In this document: one piece after another, positions 6,239 to 10,433 of the stretch | Layout of the letters: every line of letters starts with the position of its first letter | Position numbering within the stretch: the stretch's first letter is position 1 | Source: a bacterium | Lineage (GTDB): Bacteria > Bdellovibrionota_C > UBA2361 > OMII01 | NCBI GenBank assembly: GCA_017853915.1 | Contig: JAFMIS010000051.1 | Location: 1-10,433, forward strand | Direction: 5' to 3' | Length of the DNA: 10,433 bases | Translations under genes and position numbers: made by a program | Notes under the pieces: generated by a model | What the model saw: the letters and a program-made list of their open reading frames with translations, nothing else | Database searches by the model: none | What the model was told of the DNA's origin: nothing

Positions 6239-7276
6239 ATGGCAACTTTAGGACAATACGTATTAACACTGTCTGACTGGGCCAAGCGCCTAGATCCAGA
6301 CGGCAAGACGGCAGCGATTGCCGAATTGCTTTCACAAACCAACGAGATTTTGCTCGACATGCAGTTTAAAGAGGGTAACCTCCCGACTGGCGAGCGAACC
6401 ACGATCCGCACTGGCTTGCCCTCCGTCTATTGGCGTTTGGTAAACCAAGCGGTTCAAACCAGCAAGAGTGACGCGGCGCAAGTCGATGAATCTTGCGGTA
6501 TGCTGGAAGCTTGGTCGGAAGTTGATAAAGACCTCGCTGAACTTAACGGCAACACGGGCGCGTTCCGCCTCAGTGAAGCTCAAGCCTTCATCGAAGCCAT
6601 GAATCAAGAAATGGCGCAGACGGTATTCTACGGCAACAGTTCAACGTCGCCCGAGGAATTCAATGGTCTGCATGTCCGCTACAACAGCCTCTCGGCCACC
6701 TCTGGCGAGAACGTGATTCAAGGTGACTCTGGCGCCGACGCCGGTATTACCTCGATCTGGCTGGTTGTGTGGGGCCCCAACACCGTGTTCGGTATCTTCC
6801 CCAAGGGCTCGAAAGCCGGTCTGTCACATGAAGACCTCGGCCTCGTGACCGTCGAAGGTTCAACCGGTATCGGTGGTACTCGCCTCCGTGCCTATCAAGA
6901 TCGCTTCCAATGGAAGGCTGGTTTGGTAGTTAAGGATTGGCGCTACGTGGCACGCGGATGCAACATCGACGTGTCAGATCTCGCGAGCAACTCAAGTGCT
7001 GTGGACCTCGGTGCTATGATGGTGAAAATGATTCACCGCATCCCGAACCTCGGCATGGGTAAGGCTTGTTTCTATGTTAACCGAACGGTTGCTCAAGGTC
7101 TCGATCTCCAGGCTCGCAGTGCGGTGTCTGGCGCGGCCCTCGGCGCTACGTTCGGCACACAATATGGTACAGATGGCAGCTATGCCGCATATGAGGGGCG
7201 ACCGGTCATGTCGTTCCGCGGTATTCCTGTGCGCATCACTGACGCGATCCTGACCAGCGAATCGCTGATCAGCTAA
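6239..7276 (+). CDS. Major capsid protein (Gp7 / Bbp17 type)
   Basis: A 345-residue protein that I recognise as the major capsid protein of the epsilon15 Gp7 / BPP-1 Bbp17 group, which builds the icosahedral head with an HK97-type fold. Landmarks are LDPDGKTAAIAELLSQTNEIL (residues 18-38), GNLPTGERTTIRTGLP (46-61), QVDESCGMLEAWSEVDKDLAELNGN (81-105), FYGN (130-133), IWLVVWGPNTVFGIFPKGSKAGL (173-195), WRYVARGCNIDVSDL (234-248), HRIPNLGMGKACFYVNRTV (266-284) and SFRGIPVRITDAIL (325-338). The length suits the family and the gene looks intact. AAGGAG at 6227-6232 lies 6 bases before the ATG and overlaps the end of the scaffold gene. Codon choice looks more biased (CTC, GGT/GGC, AAC) than in the fibre genes, fitting high expression. 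Confidence 0.96.
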   Translation: MATLGQYVLTLSDWAKRLDPDGKTAAIAELLSQTNEILLDMQFKEGNLPTGERTTIRTGLPSVYWRLVNQAVQTSKSDAAQVDESCGMLEAWSEVDKDLAELNGNTGAFRLSEAQAFIEAMNQEMAQTVFYGNSSTSPEEFNGLHVRYNSLSATSGENVIQGDSGADAGITSIWLVVWGPNTVFGIFPKGSKAGLSHEDLGLVTVEGSTGIGGTRLRAYQDRFQWKAGLVVKDWRYVARGCNIDVSDLASNSSAVDLGAMMVKMIHRIPNLGMGKACFYVNRTVAQGLDLQARSAVSGAALGATFGTQYGTDGSYAAYEGRPVMSFRGIPVRITDAILTSESLIS

Positions 7277-7278
7277 TT

Positions 7279-7283
7279 GGAGG
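7279..7283 (+). promoter_or_regulatory. Ribosome binding site fixing the cement gene start
   Basis: GGAGG ends 5 bases before the ATG at 7289. The in-frame TTG at 7277 overlaps this site and cannot be the start, so the protein begins MILDAQNLF. Confidence 0.85.
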
Positions 7284-7288
7284 ACAAC

Positions 7289-7732
7289 ATGATTTTAGAT
7301 GCACAAAACCTATTTTCTGATGCGCAGGCCGTAACGGCATCTGCTGCATCAACAAACCTCATCGACCTTCGGGCGACGAACCAAGACCCCGGCGTAGGTG
7401 AAAACCTATACGTTGTGAGTTTGGTAGATGTCGCCTTTACAGACGCGGGCAACGATTCGACCGTAACTGTAACCCTGGAAACCGATACAGCCGACACATT
7501 CGGCTCGGCTACCACGGTACAAACGATCGGAACTTTTGCGGCTCTGTCAGCAGCAGGCACCGTGCTTATTGCTCGTTTGCAACCCGGTATTACGGAGCGT
7601 TATCTCCGCGCGTACTACACGTTGGCGAACGGTAACTTAACCACGGGTTCGATTACCACGTTCCTTTGTCACAATGTTGACAAGTATCGTGCGTATCCGA
7701 AGTCTTCTGGTTCCTCGATCGACTTAACGTAA
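7289..7732 (+). CDS. Bbp16-like capsid cement (decoration) protein
   Basis: A 147-residue protein directly after the major capsid gene. It begins MILDAQNLFSDAQAVTASAASTNLIDLRAT, close in pattern to the Bbp16 cement protein of BPP-1. In the middle, VTVTLETDTADTFGSATTV is a beta-rich core, and ITERYLRAYYTLANGNLTTGSITTFL (residues 101-126) is the other conserved stretch of this family. In BPP-1 the cement protein is a jelly roll that binds the outside of the capsid and stabilises it; the same role is inferred here. The GGAGG at 7279-7283 sets the start. A likely terminator follows 6 bases after the stop, so this gene closes the capsid unit. Confidence 0.88.
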   Translation: MILDAQNLFSDAQAVTASAASTNLIDLRATNQDPGVGENLYVVSLVDVAFTDAGNDSTVTVTLETDTADTFGSATTVQTIGTFAALSAAGTVLIARLQPGITERYLRAYYTLANGNLTTGSITTFLCHNVDKYRAYPKSSGSSIDLT

Positions 7733-7738
7733 TGAACC

Positions 7739-7767
7739 GGTGGGGGCTTCGGCCCCCACCCTATTTA
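7739..7767 (+). terminator. Likely intrinsic terminator after the capsid genes
   Basis: A perfect 9-bp GC-rich stem, GGTGGGGGC at 7739-7747 with GCCCCCACC at 7752-7760, closed by a TTCG tetraloop. The following tract CTATTTA is only moderately U-rich, so termination may be partial and some transcription could continue into the downstream genes. The hairpin is certain; the degree of termination is not. Confidence 0.75.
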
Positions 7768-7768
7768 C

Positions 7769-7774
7769 AAGGAG
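7769..7774 (+). promoter_or_regulatory. Ribosome binding site for the 91-residue protein
   Basis: AAGGAG lies 7 bases before the ATG at 7782. An in-frame GTG at 7740 is inside the terminator stem and has no binding site, so it is not used. An ATG at 7777 is out of frame and meets a stop after two codons. Confidence 0.8.
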
Positions 7775-7781
7775 AAATGTC

Positions 7782-8057
7782 ATGAGAGTACGGGCGAAAA
7801 TGACGGGGATTTATGACGACGGCAAGCGCCGGATGAACAGCGAATTCAATATCAAGAGCGCGGATGAATTCCGCTTCTGGATGGAAGGCGTTGATGCAGA
7901 AGGGAAAGCTGCCGAAAAACTCTTTAAGTCCCGCAAACCAGTAAGAGTAACGAAGGAAGAAGCATTAGAAAAAGAAGTACTAGAACTTAGAAAGAAGTTA
8001 GCAGAGCTACAGACTCAGCCAGTTAAGCGTAAGAAGGAAGCTGAGGACGCTATTTAG
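7782..8057 (+). CDS. Small charged protein, unknown function
   Basis: A 91-residue protein I do not recognise. The N-terminal part (residues 1-50, MRVRAKMTGIYDDGKRRMNSEF, with DEFRFWMEG) is basic and could form a small domain. Residues 57-88 (VTKEEALEKEVLELRKKLAELQ) have the leucine spacing of a short coiled coil and end in a lysine-rich tail (VKRKKEAEDAI). There is no membrane segment or signal peptide. It sits alone between two terminator-like hairpins, so its expression may differ from that of the capsid and tail genes. A role in assembly or in the virion is possible from position only. Confidence 0.65.
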   Translation: MRVRAKMTGIYDDGKRRMNSEFNIKSADEFRFWMEGVDAEGKAAEKLFKSRKPVRVTKEEALEKEVLELRKKLAELQTQPVKRKKEAEDAI

Positions 8058-8062
8058 TTATC

Positions 8063-8122
8063 GCCGTCGCGGCATGCCGCCCGCTTAACCCCCGTCCTTG
8101 GCGTGTCGTGACGGCCCTTTTT
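8063..8122 (+). terminator. Structured spacer with terminator-like U run
   Basis: The 75-base gap between 8057 and 8133 is rich in pairing options. GCCGTC at 8063-8068 can pair with GACGGC at 8110-8115, enclosing the perfect 12-base palindrome GCGGCATGCCGC at 8069-8080. Alternatively CCGTC at 8092-8096 can pair with the same GACGG at 8110-8114. Five T residues at 8118-8122 follow, as in an intrinsic terminator. The next ribosome binding site begins at 8123, so the structure could limit both readthrough and translation. The pairings are seen; function is inferred. Confidence 0.55.
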
Positions 8123-8127
8123 GGAGG
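8123..8127 (+). promoter_or_regulatory. Ribosome binding site fixing the 115-residue gene start
   Basis: GGAGG lies 5 bases before the ATG at 8133. The in-frame TTG at 8121 overlaps the end of the U run and the binding site, so it is not the start. Confidence 0.85.
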
Positions 8128-8132
8128 CAGCA

Positions 8133-8480
8133 ATGGCAACAGGCAGTGGAACTACTTTTCTTTTAGGTTGGAAATATGTGGCTGTTGCCGCTGGTCAGAC
8201 GACTGCGACACTGTCCGTCAATAAGGGTTCACGTATTTCCAAGTTAATTATTCAACCAACTACGGGCGCCCCCGGCAACGTAATTCTGTATGACGGAAAA
8301 GGCGCGAATAACGCCACCGTTTATACGTATCCGGGCTCGGCTACATACGATGCCTCACTTTTTCCTTTCGAGGTAGATTTCGATAATCTTCCGAATACGG
8401 GAATCGGTGATACCGCGGCTGGGTGGTATGTAACAACTGGTAACAACGTAACGGTGGTTGCAGTCGTACAGGGTGCCTAA
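8133..8480 (+). CDS. Small beta-rich phage protein, probable virion component
   Basis: A 115-residue protein with no family I can name firmly. It has alternating beta strands and turns throughout: FLLGWKYVAVAAGQTTATLSV, GSRISKLIIQPTTGAPGNVILYDGKG (residues 32-57), a tyrosine-rich loop, then PFEVDFDNLPNTGIG and TGNNVTVVAVVQGA. The phrase ISKLIIQPTTGAPGNVILYDG resembles small structural proteins in phage head-tail regions. No signal peptide, membrane segment or enzymatic motif is visible. Its stop overlaps the start of the tail tubular A-like gene (TAATG), so the two are probably translated together. A decoration or connector-accessory role is plausible but unproven. Confidence 0.65.
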   Translation: MATGSGTTFLLGWKYVAVAAGQTTATLSVNKGSRISKLIIQPTTGAPGNVILYDGKGANNATVYTYPGSATYDASLFPFEVDFDNLPNTGIGDTAAGWYVTTGNNVTVVAVVQGA

Positions 8481-9322
8481 TGAGTACCAAGACGGAGATC
8501 TGCAACCAGGCGATTGCCCACCTGGGAGTTGGCCGCGCCATCGTTGACCTCGATACGGACGATTCCGCCGAAGCCGAGGTGATGCGCAGGTTCTTCGACC
8601 AGACGCGTAAACAGGTGCTTCGCGATCACGACTGGCCATTCGCCACAGCTTTTATCACTTTAACAGAAACAGATACCAATCCCACCACTGAGTGGGCGTA
8701 TGCGTATTCCCTGCCCGGAGATTGCATCAAATTCCGTCGCATTCTGAGCGGGCAGCGGTCGGATACCTACGACACAAAGGTCCCATACAGAGTTGTTCGC
8801 GGCCCTACGGGCGCAGAGATTTACAGTGATCAATCGGACGCGGTTGCTGAAATAACGATCGACATGCCAACAAAAAGCGGCACGATAACGGCTTTTGCAG
8901 TGTCGAGTGGAACAGTTTCCATTACCACTACCGGGCTATCCTCGAGCGACGTAGGTCGGACGATTACAGTCGCTGGGGGTGGATTCGCCAACAACCGCGG
9001 AGATCACACGCTGCTTACGTTCAACACTACGACAAACGTAGCAACATATGCGGATTCCTCGGCGACCGCCGAAGCCGTTTCCACTGCGACATGGACGATG
9101 GACGAACTTGAACGTCACTGCCCAGAAGATTTTGCTTTCGCTTTTTCACTGCGTTTAGCTATTAACGTCGCACCCCGGATTTCCGGAGGCGATAACAGCC
9201 CCCTGGTTCGCTCGCTGTATGAAAGATACGCGATGGAGATTGGCCGCGCTAAAGCCAACGCCAGCAACGAAACCGGGTGGGATACCAATCCTGATGCAGA
9301 AATCATCAGAGCAAGGGGCTAG
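8480..9322 (+). CDS. Tail tubular protein A-like head-tail adaptor with inserted domain
   Basis: A 280-residue protein of the T7 gp11-like (tail tubular A) type, which forms the ring between portal and tail nozzle in short-tailed phages. The N-terminal pattern is typical: STKTEICNQAIAHLGVGRAI (residues 2-21), AEVMRRFFDQTRKQVLRDHDWPFAT (32-56), EWAYAYSLPGDCIKFRRIL (71-89) and IYSDQSDAVAEITI (114-127). The C-terminal core is also typical: CPEDFAFAFSLRLAINVAPRISGG (214-237), YAMEIGRAKANA (250-261) and PDAEIIRAR (271-279). Such proteins are commonly near 200 residues; here about 76 extra residues (130-206) interrupt the point between the two parts. No strong Shine-Dalgarno is seen; the TAATG overlap suggests coupled translation. 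Confidence 0.87.
   Translation: MSTKTEICNQAIAHLGVGRAIVDLDTDDSAEAEVMRRFFDQTRKQVLRDHDWPFATAFITLTETDTNPTTEWAYAYSLPGDCIKFRRILSGQRSDTYDTKVPYRVVRGPTGAEIYSDQSDAVAEITIDMPTKSGTITAFAVSSGTVSITTTGLSSSDVGRTITVAGGGFANNRGDHTLLTFNTTTNVATYADSSATAEAVSTATWTMDELERHCPEDFAFAFSLRLAINVAPRISGGDNSPLVRSLYERYAMEIGRAKANASNETGWDTNPDAEIIRARG
8867..9097 (+). other. Inserted beta domain in the adaptor protein
   Basis: This stretch encodes residues 130-206 of the tail tubular A-like protein. It reads TKSGTITAFAVSSGTVSITTTGL, SSDVGRTITVAGGGFANNRGDHTLLTF and ending STATWT. Its composition (Gly, Ser, Thr, Val, strand-turn pattern, 'DVGRTITVAGG...NN' phrase) resembles small beta modules found as add-ons in phage proteins. The flanking halves read as a continuous gp11-like protein if it is left out. 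It is in frame and has no stop. Confidence 0.7.
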
Positions 9323-9325
9323 CCA

Positions 9326-10433
9326 ATGGCTACATTTTCGCATCGCTCGTTCTCAGGCGGTGAGATTGCCCCCTCCCTGCACTCCCGCGTAGACACATCC
9401 AAATATCAGACAGGGCTTAAGACCTGTAGGAACTTCCAGGTAATGAAGCAGGGGGGTCTAACTCGTCGTCCTGGTTTCCAACGTTGCGGACGCAGTATCG
9501 TCACTGGAGACGGAGCGAACGACTACGTACGTTTGATTCCGTGGAACTACGACAACGAGAACACATACATCATCGAACTGGGGCACGAATCGTACCGCGG
9601 GTTGCGGTACATGAGTCTCTTGCAGGACGGCCGCTACCTAGAGAGTATATGGAAGGGGTGGGTCACTGCCGTTAATACAGGCACGGGTCAATTTACCGCC
9701 CAGTTCTCCTCCTCATTTCCACTGCAGGAAAATGACGTAGTGACCATCTGGGGGCTGGGCGGGACCACTACGAATATTAACGGCAAGGAATATATGGTTA
9801 AGAGCCCGGTGCAAACGGGTAGTGGGGAATTCAGCCCGACCGGGACGTTTTACCTCAAAGAGTTCGATAGTAACACCACAATCATACCGAACGGGACGAT
9901 TACCTATATCCCCGGGCTAACCCAGGAGCGCACCATAGAGTTTCGCTTCATGAATCGCAATTCGCCATATCTGGGTGCCGATTTAAGCAAGATACGTGTT
10001 TGCCGCAACGAAGAAGTGCTTACTCTCGCTTGCGAGAACTACCAGATCCAGGAGATTTACAAGGACCGCGGCGGATGGAAGATTTCGACGTTTACCCCCG
10101 GGGTTCAGCGCGAAGTATCAGCACCGACGAACGTAACGGTTGATGCGATTGTGCAGTCGAATACGAAGCCGTCCGACGGAGTGTTCACGCGTTACGCTAT
10201 TTCGGTTGTTGACGCCGAGGGGAAGGAATCGTTGCCCACGTACACGCAGTATCTGACGCAGTATACTGGTTCGTTGGGTACGGGGCAGCAATTGAATTCC
10301 GGGTACGTTTTGTACTCGAACGGGGACCAGCAGGTCGTGCGAACGACAGAGACCTCGGATCAGTTTCAATGGACTTCCGCTGAGTGTGCTAAGAAGATTA
10401 AAATCCGGGGCGTCTCTACGTCCAATGGTAGGG
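9326..10433 (+). CDS. Tail tubular protein B / stabilisation-type tail protein, 3'-partial
   Basis: The frame is open from the ATG at 9326 to the end of the window (369 complete codons). AAGGGG at 9313-9318, in the end of the adaptor gene, lies 7 bases before the start. The N-terminus FSHRSFSGGEIAPSLHSRVDTSKYQTGLKTCRNF, with GGLTRRPGF and VRLIPWNYDNENTYIIELG, is the hallmark of the phage tail nozzle/stabilisation protein that follows tail tubular A in many podoviruses. Residues about 111-195 (FPLQENDVVTIWGLGG, INGKEYMV) look like an inserted beta module. LSKIRVCRNEEVLTLACENYQIQEI (220-244) resumes the core, and APTNVTVDA with YAISVVDAEGKESLPT (266-305) looks like a fibronectin III-type domain. 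It likely forms the tail tube or nozzle beneath the adaptor ring. Confidence 0.85.
   Translation, partial: MATFSHRSFSGGEIAPSLHSRVDTSKYQTGLKTCRNFQVMKQGGLTRRPGFQRCGRSIVTGDGANDYVRLIPWNYDNENTYIIELGHESYRGLRYMSLLQDGRYLESIWKGWVTAVNTGTGQFTAQFSSSFPLQENDVVTIWGLGGTTTNINGKEYMVKSPVQTGSGEFSPTGTFYLKEFDSNTTIIPNGTITYIPGLTQERTIEFRFMNRNSPYLGADLSKIRVCRNEEVLTLACENYQIQEIYKDRGGWKISTFTPGVQREVSAPTNVTVDAIVQSNTKPSDGVFTRYAISVVDAEGKESLPTYTQYLTQYTGSLGTGQQLNSGYVLYSNGDQQVVRTTETSDQFQWTSAECAKKIKIRGVSTSNGR

Noticed and set aside
8069..8080. The palindrome GCGGCATGCCGC as a possible operator or attachment site.
   Set aside because: Only one copy was found, it lies inside a larger foldable spacer with a U run, and no regulator or integrase gene is present, so an RNA structure is the simpler reading.
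9484..9675. Plus-strand 63-codon open frame within the last gene.
   Set aside because: It is out of frame with the tail protein that starts at 9326, which has hallmark N-terminal motifs and stays open to the window end.
1..10433. Absence of TGA among the 14 visible stop codons (12 TAA, 2 TAG) as a sign of a recoded TGA.
   Set aside because: All genes read through with TGG for tryptophan and no in-frame TGA is seen in conserved positions. The sample is small, so a standard code with TAA preference explains it.

Overview
The window is a fully coding, single-strand (+) piece of a tailed double-stranded DNA phage or prophage. It carries 15 protein genes, most of them overlapping by one base or separated by a few bases. 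No tRNA, rRNA, integrase, transposase, CRISPR or minus-strand gene is visible. The capsid genes resemble those of short-tailed (podovirus) phages of the Bordetella BPP-1 / Salmonella epsilon15 type: a Bbp19-like protein, a scaffold-like protein, a Gp7/Bbp17-type major capsid protein and a Bbp16-like cement protein appear in BPP-1-like order. Gp11/gp12-like tail tube proteins follow. The host cannot be read from the sequence; Shine-Dalgarno sites and sigma70-like signals only suggest a typical bacterium, probably Gram-negative.

Region 1 (1-3786) is a fibre / receptor-binding cassette. It has a 5'-truncated fibre protein, a long multi-domain fibre, two tandemly duplicated stand-alone beta-rich proteins, and another fibre. 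Three of the five genes share a paralogous module of about 95 residues. Two copies of that module begin with an exact 47-base direct repeat, which points to recombination among the fibre genes.

Region 2 (3791-5620) has a small membrane-anchored coiled-coil protein, the Bbp19-like protein, and a large conserved phage structural protein that is probably a fibre or spike.

Region 3 (5621-7781) is the capsid cassette. The only sizeable gap before it (54 bases) holds a good sigma70-like promoter candidate (TTGATT, 17 bases, TACAAT). Scaffold, major capsid and cement genes follow, each with a strong ribosome binding site. A perfect 9-bp GC hairpin with a TTCG loop closes the unit as a likely terminator.

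Region 4 (7782-10433) has two small proteins separated by a second structured, terminator-like spacer, then a tail tubular protein A-like adaptor with an apparent inserted domain of about 76 residues. Last comes the 5' part of a tail tubular protein B / stabilisation-type protein, which runs off the end of the window. Terminase, portal, lysis enzymes and replication genes are not in the window. I see no sign of an unknown defence or regulatory system. The most notable points are the shuffled fibre modules, the stand-alone knob-like paralogues, the inserted domains in the tail tube proteins, and the promoter/terminator bracketing of the capsid genes.
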